From the NCBI GenBank assembly GCA_960531495.1, contig OY482850.1, positions 3,307,084-3,371,083 on the forward strand: 64,000 bases of DNA, written 5' to 3'. Under the pieces are notes generated by a model that worked only from the letters and a program-made list of their open reading frames with translations, did no database searches and had not been told where the DNA came from. The translations under genes were made by a program, and so were the position numbers. This document shows, piece after piece, positions 9,551-20,139 of the stretch (positions within the stretch are counted from its first letter, which is position 1; the number at the start of each line of letters is the position of its first letter). Origin of the DNA: Zeus faber. Taxonomy: Eukaryota; Chordata; Actinopteri; Zeiformes; Zeidae.

Positions 9551-9985
9551 GTCAGGTGGGTATCTTGATACGCGAACCAAAGTAAAAATGTTGTCGCCTT
9601 GTTCCTTATATTCATTATTTAAATCCGACACAACAAAAATCTAATTATAATAAAAATGATACAGGTACTCCTCACTTAATGACCTACCTGTTTAATGACC
9701 GTACAGACCAACGACCAGCTCTCTGACCAGTCGATATTGTACGTTATGTACACTACCGCAGAGTGCGGTGCGCACTGCGTGCACAGCATCTCAGTGCCAT
9801 CTCATTGCGCATTACCCTTTATATACTATATACACTGTATATACTATATATACTTTATATACACTATATACACTATATACTGTATACTATATACACATCA
9901 CAACATATGTAGTTTGATAACATATTGAGGCCATCACCTTGATTAATCTGCTCAGTCTAACTTGTAGAAGGGTGGTGCAGTGATG
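9551..9985. other. spacer with TA-rich tract
   Basis: No gene. A degenerate TATATACT tract lies at about 9821-9895. Confidence 0.6.
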
Positions 9986-9989
9986 TAGT

Positions 9990-10600
9990 AGCTGTCTACC
10001 CTTGTAGTGCTAATGAGGCTTAATAAGTAGGCACGAGCCATTCTTGTATGGACCCAACAGTGGAAATCAGGCCTAATGATGGTTTCCTGGTTAATGTTTT
10101 CCATTTTAGTCTTGGAATAAACCGGGGTAGACAAAAAAGCAGAGGACCTATTAAGCAGTAAGCCACCCTTTGTCTTCAGAACAACTCCAAACCTTCTTGG
10201 AAGGTCATAAAAGTCTGGAACTTTACTGTATATAGTGGAAGATTGCACCATTCTTTGAGAGGTTCTTTGGATGAAGGAAGTTGAAATGTACTTTGCACTC
10301 TTCCCTCCAAAACATCCCATAAAGGTTTAATGATGTTCAGTTCAGGTAATTGAGAAGGATAGGGGAGGTGTTAATTTATTTTAGTGGTGTGTATTGGGGG
10401 AATTAGCATTCTGGAATATATAAAGATCATGAGGGAACAGTGTTTAAGCCATACGGTGCACCTGGCCTCTAAATACTTGACACAATATGACCGTGCAGAG
10501 CGAATATTGGACCCACTGGATCCCACAAGATGGCTCCTCATACCATTATGGATCCCCCACCCTGTTTAGCAGTTGGCAATTTTGATTATGGGTTGAAATC
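9990..10600 (-). pseudogene. Tc1/mariner transposase relic
   Basis: Minus-strand reading gives the C-terminal half of a Tc1-type transposase in several frames. From 10575 downward there is a GGGSIMVWG-like stretch and WDPVGPIFALHGH. A degraded equivalent of the second-Asp segment follows (YIPEC then QYTPLK). Near 10330 is PELNIIKPLWDVLEGRV, where the third catalytic residue, normally Glu, is Lys. Then come a SSKEPLKEW segment and KGGLLL near 10160. The N-terminal half and clear inverted repeats are not found. It is old and inactive. Confidence 0.7.
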
Positions 10601-10689
10601 AAGTCAAATTTATTTAAATCACCCTAATCACAGTAAAGCCCACATTTCATATAGAAATCTCATCCCCTAGCTTTAACTTCCACCCGGGG

Positions 10690-12080
10690 GGGGGAAGTTA
10701 TATGCAGAATGGTCAATCCTACCAAAAGATCCAAGGTTTTTAGTCACCTGAAACAGCTTAACTCTGACATAGTCTTTTTGCAGGAGACTCATATTAGACA
10801 TAGAGATCATCATAGGCTCCGGTCTCGGGGTTGATCTGAATTGTGTGTTTTACCCGATGTTAGATCCTTCCAGTCCTTAAATGTTTGTCTAAATCTTTCT
10901 CTGATCTCATAACCCAGACCGGTGGGTTGACCCCTGGAGACTTTATAATCCCTCGGCCAAATACTACTCTCAACTCATGTGTTGTTTCATGACCCAGGGT
11001 GGTTGGTTGACCCTTTGAATTTGTAATTCCTAGGCCATAAAGTTCTCTTACTTTTCCCAGGTACATCAGTCACATTCAAGAATAGATTATTTCTTCATAG
11101 ATAATAGTCTCAACTCGTGTCTTGTTTCCTCTGATTTCTCAAGCATTCTAATATCTGATCATGCACCATTATTTCTTGATATTCAGTTACCTACACATAA
11201 ATCACCACCCCCCCACCCCCCCCTTTGGACCTCTAAATTCTTATTGTTGGCAGATAAAACATTCTGTAAATTTGTTTAAAAATCTATCTATGAATTTCTC
11301 TCTTTTAATCAAAATGAATCTACATCTTACTCATTCATTTGGGAGTTGCTGAAATCCTTTCTCTGAGGACAGATAATTTCACAGTCCTCCTATTCTAATG
11401 AAAAACACAATACCAGGCTTACAGAACTTACATCTGCTATTAGTAGCCTTGATCAAGAATGCACATCCGAGCGTCTTAATCTTCGGATGGAGTTCGATCT
11501 TATTTCTACCAGAAAGAAAGCAAATCGATTACTGACACACCAGCTGAAACGTCAGTCCACCTCACATCTTATACTGTACCTCAAATCAATAATGAATCTA
11601 ACATAACTGATACGGATCCTGTTAAAATGAATGCCACATTTAAATAATTGTATTCTTCCCTGTACAAATCAGAATTTTGATTATGATATTGATTCTGACC
11701 GTGCAAAAGAATGCATCACTTTCCGTCGAAGAATTACAATTTTCAATTAAAACAATACGATCTAATAAATCTCCAAATCTGTGAGCTGTAGCAGAAAAAA
11801 ATTGATTCTCAAACACCTTTTTTTTCTCGGCCTGAACACTGCGAAGGTTGTGGGTGTGCATCTATTGCGAACATTTTGTCAACTGAATCAACTGAATCCA
11901 ATCCACTGTGTATTCAACATAGATTCAGTGTAGCTTTGCCCCTTCCCCCAACTGGTTCAAGTGTTTACCGCTTCTCAGATGAGTAAGGCTTCAACAGAAC
12001 TATTCATGAAATTCATTCTGCTCCCACAGCCGAAGCTGAGGCTCTTACCTCTCACCTTATCTTGCTGTAATAAAGGTCAT
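10690..12080 (+). pseudogene. L1/Tx1-like LINE endonuclease and RT-front relic
   Basis: Plus-strand reading gives an apurinic-like endonuclease start, MVNPTKRSKVFSHLKQLN then DIVFLQETHIRHRDHH, with the catalytic QETH Glu. Later come SRIDYFFIDNS and SDHAPLFLDIQ (about 11156-11190), the SDH box that ends the domain. The linker ELTSAISSLDQE and RKKANRLLTHQL follow, then an ATFK then YSSLYKSEF-like stretch before the polymerase. Many stops and frame changes are present. The middle (10890-11060) contains two similar stretches around ACCCAG(A/G)(C/G), possibly a local duplication. Nothing of the RT palm is recognised. Endonuclease type and order fit the L1/Tx1 group of fish. Confidence 0.75.
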
Positions 12081-12611
12081 TAATAAAGATCTCTTTCTTC
12101 GTTTTTTTTTCAAATGGATCTTTTATCTCTGAAATATGTGACATATATAATTGATTTGTATATGTTGTGGCTGTTTACAGCGGTGCCCTTGTAAAAGTCC
12201 TACACATAAAAAATCTTCCACAGCACTCAGATGGTTATCTCAACTGAAAACAAATGGGTTAATCCCAGCCACACGCCACCTGTGCAAACAGTGTTTTGGC
12301 ATTGCAGTGTAAAAATCTCCGAGCTAGGGATGTGCTTGCGGGACCCGCCCCCCCCAACCCCCCCCCAACTGTGTGAGTATTTGCCATCTCATCTCTCCAA
12401 GTTTGCTAACAGACAAAAACCTCAGCAGAGCAATGGCAGCTCTTTCTCCTGCCTCCCTCTCTCTCTCTCTCTCCCCCCTCCCTCTCTGCCTCATTGCCTC
12501 TCCCTTTCTTTGACCCACTTATTCTGCTTCACTTCCATCTTTATCCTTCTTCCCAGTATATCAGACTGGGGTACTCAATCTGTCCCCTGGTTTCTCACTT
12601 TCTCTTTGTGA
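12081..12611. other. spacer, C- and CT-rich
   Basis: No gene. C-rich runs at 12343-12367 and CT repeats at 12456-12490 create proline- and serine-rich frames without support. Confidence 0.6.
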
Positions 12612-13165
12612 CCTCTACACTCACTGGCTGACTCAGAGACTCACTAACTGAGTTGTGCCGGACTCAGTTCCTGACTGACTGGCTCAGAGACAAATTTACT
12701 GACTGACTGACTGACTGATTGACTGACTAACTCAATCTCTGCAACTAAATAACTGTTAACTCAACAACTGACTGACTCACTTAGTAACTGACTGACTTAC
12801 TGACTGACTCAATCACTGACTTAGTCACTGACTCTCTTGACTGACTGACATACTGACTGACTGACTGGCTCAACGACCCACTGCCTCAATTGCTGATTGA
12901 CTGGCTTAAAGACTCGCTGGTACACTGACTGGCCAACTGACTGACTGACTCAGTCAGAAACCAACTGACTCAATCACTGACTGAATGAAATAATCAATCA
13001 TGGACTGACTGACTAACTGACCTACTGACTTACTGGCTGAGTCACTCTCTCACTCACTCACTCACTCACTCACTCACTCACTCACTCACTCACTCACTCA
13101 CTCACTCACTCACTCACTCACCCAATCAATAACTGACTCAATCACTCACTTACTCATTGACTCAC
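12612..13165. repeat. degenerate CTGA/CTCA tetranucleotide array
   Basis: More than 500 bp of imperfect ACTG/GACT repeats with interspersed CAAT variants. It contains a nearly pure (CTCA)n run at about 13045-13120. This looks like an old, mutated tetranucleotide satellite with a younger expanded core. Confidence 0.9.
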
Positions 13166-13638
13166 ACTCACAATGTTTTAAATAAAGTATTTATGATTTC
13201 ATAATGTATTAAATTATTGTGTGTAATGATCTCATGCAAGTTCTACCCAGGAAAGAGACCGAGAAAAGAGAAGTAGTGGAGTAAAACTTGTAGAAAAAAT
13301 AAAACTAACACAAGTCAAACTCACAAGAGACAAGAGAAAATGAAAAAAAGAGCAGAAAAAAAAAATAAATAAATAGAACCGCACTCTGTGAAGATAACAA
13401 CAGCTTTTTGTCTTTTTAGTCCTTAAAGAAAAAAACGGTGCTGGATTATGGAACAAGCAGACGCAGAGGCACAGTCTGCCGAACAGAACTGTTCGGGTTA
13501 GAAAATGGACAGAGCTTGAACGTCTCTTGTATTAGGGCTCCTAATCTTATTCCACACGGACAATTTACTCACAAGTCGCCCTCACAAAATAGCCTGAACA
13601 TTAGTGTCATTAAGACTTTAAAAACGATTCCCTTTTTA
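13166..13638. other. spacer
   Basis: No gene or known repeat recognised. A-rich in 13300-13440. Confidence 0.6.
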
Positions 13639-13659
13639 AATATATATATATATATATAT
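13639..13659. repeat. (AT)n microsatellite
   Basis: About ten TA units. Confidence 0.9.
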
Positions 13660-13816
13660 CAGTGCAGACAGACCAGCAGCATAATTAGATAGAGTTCAGA
13701 GTGAAATTGCGTCTTTAACATTTTTAAATGTCAACGTCTGTTGGCCTCTTAAAAGTGCTGAGAAAATGTCTCGGAGGAGAAACATTAAAAAGGGCTCTCG
13801 CAAGAGACCCACACAG

Positions 13817-13939
<123 letters not shown>

Positions 13940-14175
13940 GGCACGAATGCATCCGCCTAGACAAATGCATATACAGATTATTGAAAATACAAACAGAAAA
14001 TATGTCATTGCCACCTGGAAAAAAACACACACACAGTAACAGGTGCAAACAATCGGGAATGTGGCACACACACTGACCCTGCTGGGAAGCACGAACATAT
14101 GGACTTGTAGCGATGTTGTTGTTCAGTTTCAATGTTGTTTAATCTCATATTTTTATGGAAATTTATAGAGGTACG

Positions 14176-14178
<3 letters not shown>

Positions 14179-14221
<43 letters not shown>

Positions 14222-14222
14222 A
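14179..14222. repeat. (AT)n microsatellite
   Basis: TA run with one TTTA break, just upstream of LINE copy B. Confidence 0.9.
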
Positions 14223-14285
14223 CTGCCCTAATGGCAAATACCAGTATTTTAAAGTTGATGTGAGCAGAAATTGGAAGCCGGGGAA

Positions 14286-15297
14286 TATTGGGTTCAACTA
14301 AATAGGGCAAAACCTACCTACAGGACAGGCAGTTCTTTGTGTCCCTTGGAGATTTTGTGTCTAACAAAGTGGATATTACATGTGGAGTGTCACAAAGTTC
14401 GATTCTGGGCCCATTATTGTTTAACCTCTATATGCTCCCACTTGCACATTTTGTAAAGAAACACAAAATAAAATTACCATAATTATGCAGATGACTCACA
14501 ACTGTGCATATCTCTATCTCCCGATGACTTACTCCCCATACACTCCCTCACTCAGTGTATTAATGATATAAATGCATGGATGTCAAATAACTTTTTACAA
14601 CTGACACAGATAAAACAGAAATACTCATCTTTAGTGCAAAGGCTCAAAGACAAAAAATTGAAGCTCATCTTAGTTCTCTGTCCCTGGAGGGCAAGAATGA
14701 AGCCAAAAATCTGGGTGTAATCATAGACGGCAATCTAAATCACATCACAAAATCAGCCTTCTACCATCTAAAATACATTTAAAAATGAAGAGGCTTCCTG
14801 TCAAAAGCAGACTCTGAGAAATTAACCCATGCATTCATAACGAGTAGATTGGACAACTGTAATGGCCTATTCACCGGCCTCCCAAAATCAGCTGTGCAGC
14901 GGCTACAGTAAATCCAAAATGTGGCCGCACACGTTCTCACTGGGACAAAAACAGTTTGAACATATCACACCTGTTCTTAGATCTCTACATTGGCTCCCCG
15001 GCCAAAACTAAATTTTTTTTTAAGATCCTGCTACTTGTATATAAAGCTATAAATGGCCTTGCACCTCAGTAAGAAAATGAAATGCTAATTATACACGAAC
15101 CAGCAAGAACTCGTAGGTCCATAGGCAGTGGTCTGTTAACTATCCCTTTGTACCAACTCTAAAGCAGGAGAAGCTGCCTTCTGTATCTATGCCCCAAGTA
15201 AATGGAACACCCTACCGAAGGACCTAAGAGAGGCCCCCACACTGAATACTTTTAAAAGCAGGTTAAAAACCTGGCTGTTAACTGCAGTCTATGACTG
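14286..15297 (+). pseudogene. LINE ORF2 reverse transcriptase relic, copy B
   Basis: The relic reads SNKVDITCGV then SQSSILGPLLFNLYMLPLAH (near 14363-14450); the usual PQGS turn is SQSS here. A one-base frame change precedes the catalytic box YADDSQL (near 14480-14505), so YADD itself is kept. SLSPDDLLPIHSLTQCIND, AWMSNNFLQL, NLGVIIDGNL and LDNCNGLFTGLPKSA follow with further frame changes. The end has PSKWNTLPKDLREAPTL and FKSRLKTW. The same order is seen in copies A and C, which helped place the frames. Confidence 0.87.
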
Positions 15298-15308
15298 ACC
15301 GACTGACG

Positions 15309-15351
<43 letters not shown>
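15309..15351. repeat. (TGTC)n microsatellite
   Basis: About ten TGTC units at the ORF2 / 3' UTR joint of copy B. Copy A has a short CAGACAGACAG at the same place (3717-3729), so the array grew from a seed in the element. Confidence 0.92.
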
Positions 15352-15359
15352 GTTGCTGG

Positions 15360-16560
15360 TGTTGTGGCTGCTGTTAACCTTGTACCTAAACTTAACCCTT
15401 GCTTACCTTTTAGCTAAAATTGAACATCTCTAACCTTATACCTCAACTTAACCATCTCTTACCGGAGTGACTCTGGTTCCGGTGAGAGCTACCACTTCCG
15501 GTTCCGGTGACGTCTTCACGTGTGTGTTGCTGTTGACTTTTTTGCGGTTGTATTTTATTGTTGTTGCTGCTGGAGTTGATGTTGCTGCTGCTGCTATTTC
15601 TCTTGCTGTTGTTGTTGTTTCTGTTGTGATATTACAGTGAGAGGATCATAAGGCCGGTGTGTTTTCGGAGAGAGAGAGAGTCAAAAGGATCTCCCTCCCG
15701 AGGTCTGAATGAAAACTTGACCTGTTATTTAGGGATGCTAATTAAAGGACTGTGACTAGATTAAGATGAGATGGTGCAAACAGTTGTAATTTCCGTTTCT
15801 GGTGAGGGCTACCACTTCCGGTTCCGGTGACGTCTTTTCTGTGCATTACTTCGTTGAGTTGAGATGGTACACACTGTTGACTCAATAGGGATGAGGAGAT
15901 TTCTGGTTCAGGTGAGAGCTACCACTCCCGGTCCCGGTGACATCTTCGCTTGTGCGCTATTTCTGTTGCTACTACTGTAACTGCTGCTATTGCTGCTGTT
16001 TTTGTTTCTGCTATTGTTGCTGCTGGTATAGTCGCCGCTGGTGTTGTCATTGCAGCTGGTGTTGTTGTTGGTGCTATATAACTTATACCTTAACTGGTGT
16101 TGTCGTTGCTGCTGCTAACCTTATACCTAAACTTAACCATCTCTGACCTTATTTCTTAACTTAACCTTCTCAAACATAATTCCTCAACATAACAATCCCT
16201 AAACTTTACGTAAACTTAACCATCTCTTACCTTAAACCTTAATTTAATCTCTTACATGTCTAACCTGAGTGACTTTTCCGGTCCTGGTGAGAGCTACCAC
16301 TTCCGGTTCCGATGAGGTCTTTGCGTGTGCGTTGCTGCTGTTGTTTTTAATGTTGTTTTGCTGTTGTTGCTGATGGTGTCGATGTTGCTGCTGCTGTTGT
16401 TGTTGTTTCTGTGGCTGTTGCTGCTGCTGCTGCTGTTTTTTTCTCTTGCTGCTGCTGTTGCTGTTGTTGCCACTGTGGTTGGACTCGCTTTTATTGTTGT
16501 TTTTATTGTCTTTGTTGTTGCTGTTGCTTTTATTGTTGCTGTTGTTTCAGGGGCATTCTT
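15360..16560 (+). repeat. repetitive 3' UTR of LINE copy B
   Basis: About one full and one partial copy of the unit that makes copy A's 3' UTR. The ETS/CRE-like box appears four times (near 15478, 15791, 15903 and 16279) as CACTTCCGGTTCCGGTGACGTC-type sequence or variants. CTG/TTG-rich runs and the phrase AACCTTATACCTMAACTTAACC separate the boxes. Valine/leucine-rich frames in this stretch come from the trinucleotide runs. Confidence 0.85.
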
Positions 16561-17302
16561 CAGTAATGACCAGCTGATAACTACGTTCTCTCTTTCTTTT
16601 TTGTATTTCTTTGTAAAGTGCATTGTGTTGCCCTGGTATGAAATGTGCTTTATAAATAAAGTGTGACTTGACTTGACTTGACTTGTGGAGGTGGAGCAGT
16701 CACATTTGGCAATGTTGGTGTTTCTCTGAGAATGTATTAGGTACTGCCTTCTGTCAAAATTTGATTGATGACCGTGACAAATTTGATTGATGACCCGGGA
16801 TTAATTTGAGAGGTCAAAAGGTCAAGGGGTGGGGCTTCCAGTGGAGCTGTCCTTTGAAGTGCACAAAGGATGCCCTTGTTCTATTTGATCTCTTTGATAT
16901 CTTTGATCTCTTTGAAGTCTCTGAAGTGAACATCTTGTATCCTTGATCCCAGTTGAGAGGTTGATATTACATGTTAATAGGCTACAGCTGTCCTTTGATC
17001 ACAAAGAAAGCAAAACATGTGTTTTCTTAATGACTATGTGATGTTTAAATGCCACCACCCCCACCCCACGTGATGACCTAATTAATAACCCCTTTGATCT
17101 TTCTTTGAAATTAAAATTTCTTGATGTGAAATATGGTTTCTTAATGACAACATGATGTTTAAAAACACCCCCTCTCACATGATGTCTGGCTCCACCGACC
17201 TGTTTAAACATGTCTCCAGGTCCCCAACCCCACCCCACCCCACATGGCATAAATTCCAATCTGTAGAACATTAAAAGCGGATAGAATACGGAAAACAACT
17301 AA

Positions 17303-17500
17303 ATGAAATCGGAATGTGAAGGAAAAGAGAACATACCTATGGTCCCTCCAAAGAAGCTGTTTTTACAATCCTGGATGAAGAATAGGATTGAAGAGCTGAC
17401 CTTATCCAACAGGGCTAAAGAAGGATTTGAGTTGAATTACAGAAAGCATGAAATACTGAAATCCACAGACTGGCGGGACAAAACTGACGTAACTGACTGA
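17303..17500 (+). CDS. orphan 65-codon ORF
   Basis: A short basic protein frame starting MKSECEGKENIPMVPPKK and ending before TGA at 17498. It contains WMKNRIEELTLSNRAKEGF, which could form a helix. Codon composition is less biased than the surrounding repeat DNA. A CATAAATT motif about 55 bp upstream could act as a TATA-like element. No family is recognised and no ribosomal context is available in a eukaryote, so it may be a chance frame or the remnant of an unknown mobile element. Confidence 0.2.
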   Translation: MKSECEGKENIPMVPPKKLFLQSWMKNRIEELTLSNRAKEGFELNYRKHEILKSTDWRDKTDVTD

Positions 17501-17589
17501 CGTCATCACGCCTGTTTTAAGATTCGTGCCCTAGCTTCTACTTAAGCAAGTAATCAGGTGCCCCGATGTGAGGGCACCTAATTACGTCA
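17498..17589. promoter_or_regulatory. paired CRE motifs around a hairpin
   Basis: TGACGTCATCACG begins at 17498 and TTACGTCATCATG at 17582. Between them AGGTGCCC (17556-17563) pairs with GGGCACCT (17572-17579) across an 8-base loop. Regulatory function is only suggested by the motif match. Confidence 0.3.
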
Positions 17590-17676
17590 TCATGCTACAA
17601 AAGAGGGCCGAGGACCCCTCTGCCAGCATTATGATACCTTTGACTGGACCTGAATTCAAGTATTTAAGACTGTGTA

Positions 17677-18018
17677 ATGTACATGGTTTTCAATGTAAAC
17701 TCTAATAATGTCCATTTTGGGGTTACCCCAGAACTGTGGATTAATGCTCGCCTACTGGAAATAGGAACAGATGTGAAAGCATGTGTTTCTGAACTTTGTT
17801 CTGGTCACCAGCTCCAGCCTTGCCACCTGGAAAAGCAATTAACAGCTAGATGTGAAACACCTCAACTGATCCACAGGAGAGCCACAAACTCGATGACAAA
17901 CTCGACCCCGTCTCTCCCCCGTCTCACTCTGATGGGCATGCACCTAACACTTCAAGGCATAATGCAGACCCTGGTTCATTTGGACACTTCGGGAAACAAC
18001 ATTTACATTTACATTTAG
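17677..18018 (+). CDS. orphan ORF cut by a LINE
   Basis: A frame starting MYMVFNVNSNNVHFGVTPEL, with a mixed, protein-like composition over about 100 codons. Its last codons run into the UnaL2-like fragment inserted at about 17990, so the native end is lost here. Without the insertion the frame would continue on the far side at about 18460. No family is recognised; this may be chance. Confidence 0.2.
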   Translation: MYMVFNVNSNNVHFGVTPELWINARLLEIGTDVKACVSELCSGHQLQPCHLEKQLTARCETPQLIHRRATNSMTNSTPSLPRLTLMGMHLTLQGIMQTLVHLDTSGNNIYIYI

Positions 18019-18459
18019 CAGACGCTTTTATCCAAAGCGACTTACAAGGGAGAATAACATTCAAGCTACATTGCGACAGAGATTAGTGTAACAACAACAT
18101 TTTTGTAACAATAAATACTGCAAGGTGGTGCTAAGTAATTGTAGGTTAGGACAGGAGGTACTCACTGAAGAGCTGGGTCTTCAGGTGCTTCTTAAAGACA
18201 GAGAGGGAGGTCCCCGCTCTGGTCATTTTTGGCAGCTCGTTCCACCAACGTGGAACTACAAATGAGAATAGCCTGGATTGCCGTGGCTGTATGGCCGGCA
18301 GAGCCAGGCGACGCTCATTTGATGAGCACAGCATCCGGGGGGCAACATGTGCTCTTACAAGAGCATTTAAGTAGGCGGGAGCATTCCCAGCAATCACTCT
18401 GTAGGCCAACAGGACATCACAACCTTTATTGTTTTACAGACAGGAAGAGAGGCTAGGCT
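17990..18459 (-). mobile_element. UnaL2-like LINE 3' fragment with target duplication
   Basis: The minus strand reads the C-terminus of an ORF2: YRVIAGNAPAYLNALVR, then PRWWNELPKMTRAGTSLSVF and KHLKTQLFSEYLL. A 3' UTR and the tail TGGATAAAAGCGTCTGC..AAATGTAAATGTAAATG follow. TGTAA-type terminal repeats and this stem-loop tail are typical of the eel UnaL2 group. The 11-bp word ATTTGGACACT lies on both sides (17979-17989 and 18460-18470) and looks like the target duplication, so the piece is a 5'-truncated insertion. Confidence 0.85.
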
Positions 18460-18915
18460 ATTTGGACACTCTACATTGCTTCCGTGTGTGTATTATATTT
18501 GTGTGAGCCGATGGGTGTCCTTTTTACGCCCTTTTTGAGCTGTGATGTTTTCCAGCCCCGGCCATCTTTACAGAATCGTATTTTGCCATTGTTTTCCATC
18601 ATGCAAAACAGCTGTTGTCTAGAGCTACTTCCACATCTGTCACTTTTCTCTACATACTTTGCTTTGGAATTAAAATTATAAATGCTATATTTTCATTACA
18701 TTCCCCTTATTACTTATTATTATTACCCTGATTAATAATACCATTAGACTATTATCCTTGATATAGTTTTTATTATAATTATTATTAGCAGTAGCAGTAG
18801 TAGTAGTAGTAGTAGTAGTAGAAATAGTTGTTGTCGTACTAATTGTATCACAGCCCATTATTGTTATTGTAAGAAGGAAAATTTGGAAAAAATGTCAGGA
18901 TTTTGAAGCCTAATA
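18460..18915. other. spacer with TAG repeat
   Basis: No gene. A (TAG)n run lies at 18786-18831. Confidence 0.6.
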
Positions 18916-20065
18916 TTATCTGGAAATCGAACTTCGGCATTACACACACACAAACGAACACAGTTTGCATTTTGTTTGAACCACGCTGTCACAAAAACAT
19001 TGTGGTTGAAGTTTCATCCAAATCGATCCACATACAGAGCAGATATGAGTGAAAAACCAACCAAATTTTGAGCGATTTTAAGACCAACTTGCCAGTACGC
19101 CAGTCCGAAATATGTCCAACCCGGCTAAAACTATCTGGAAGACATAAGTCGGCATTAGTTAGAAACACGGTTGAGGGGTCGTTTTAACGTAACAAGAATG
19201 AAACAAAGAGGTTTAAATCTAAAACAAATCGATCTACATACAGAGCATAAATATTCAATATTCAATACACGTCACACGTCTTGTTCGATCTGATGATCTG
19301 CTCGATTGATATTTTAAATCTGTGGTCCACATTACTTTGCCGGATTAATGAAAAAATGGATAGAAAATCCTTGAAACCCTTGAATGTCTACTGAACGTCC
19401 CTTGAAAGCACTGTAATGTGTGACTCAGTGATGGGTTCAAATTTCAAGGTGAAAAATAGAAGCCATGCTGTAGTATTACCCACAGAAATATCACACGTTT
19501 GTCGTATTTCATGGAAACGGAACTCACTGAGATAATAATCCAATTAAAAAACTGAACTCAACTTTATTAAATATTTAAGTAAATTACACTGCTATCCTAA
19601 ATACGTCATAATTGACGGAAACAACACACAACATCGACCATAACAGAAACTCTGGATGTACTTCACTGCAGAAAGGCTCTCCTTCAAAAATGAACCAGAT
19701 GAGAGTTACAGTAAGGCACTTTATGAAGTCATATTATTTACTAAAAATGTACAGATTCCGAGTGAGAATGTCCAGTTGGACCGAGCCATTCTGTACTTGT
19801 TCGACGTTACCAAACTATCGATTTACGTGTATATTTATACAGCTTCTTACCTGATAGATGTTAGATAATGTGTTTGATTCATATTTTAAATTTGTGGTCC
19901 ACATGTGGATTAATAAAAAAAATACAATAAACAGTAATCCACAGGGTACGTCACGGCATTCACTGGAAACCACTGAAATGTGTGACTGAGGGATGCGTTC
20001 AAAATCCAAGGAAGCATCGGAAGACTAGAAGCATGAAATGGAATTTACTTATGGAAACATACAAA
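18916..20065. repeat. unclassified duplicated segment
   Basis: Two sets of diverged direct repeats. AAATCGATCCACATACAGAGCA near 19019 recurs near 19226, together with upstream CGGCATTA words (18937 and 19152). A longer block at about 19309-19530 (TATTTTAAATCTGTGGTCCACA, then AATGTGTGACTCAGTGATG, then ATGGAAAC) recurs at about 19880-20056 in the same order. The copies are 0.2 kb and 0.56 kb apart. No protein or known element is recognised. Confidence 0.65.
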
Positions 20066-20082
20066 CACACACACACACACAC

Positions 20083-20127
<45 letters not shown>
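20065..20127. repeat. (AC)n microsatellite
   Basis: About 30 AC units with one GC break. It sits exactly where the 3' UTR of LINE copy C would be expected. Confidence 0.93.
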
Positions 20128-20129
<2 letters not shown>

Positions 20130-20139
20130 AGAAGTCAGA

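Larger units (their letters stand above)
14286..16685 (+). mobile_element. L2-like LINE, 5'-truncated copy B
   Basis: Same family as copy A but on the plus strand. It enters in the reverse transcriptase near 14286, runs through the ORF2 end near 15297, a repetitive 3' UTR (15300-16560) and the conserved tail. The tail ends in four to five ACTTG units at 16685. The tail carries GTAAAGTGCATTGTGTTG and ATAAATAAAGTG, the same as the start of copy A read on the other strand. 5' truncation and a microsatellite tail are usual for target-primed insertion. The ORF is broken. Confidence 0.88.
16686..17676. other. unassigned DNA with internal repeats
   Basis: No known family recognised. ATTTGATTGATGACC occurs twice (near 16757 and 16781). 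A TTTCTTAATGAC..GATGTTTAAA phrase occurs twice (near 17029 and 17139). TTTGATCTCTTTGA-like heptads fill 16880-16925. A perfect CRE is at 17498-17505 and a related TTACGTCA at 17582-17589. See also the two orphan ORFs. Confidence 0.5.

Noticed and set aside
12612-13165. Possible CRISPR-like or spaced repeat array
   Set aside because: Tetranucleotide repeat without constant repeat-spacer pattern; the genome is vertebrate.
16686-17650. Relic of a large viral-like element (herpesvirus- or polinton-type)
   Set aside because: Small ORFs and CRE motifs alone do not support it; no polymerase, integrase or capsid gene is present.
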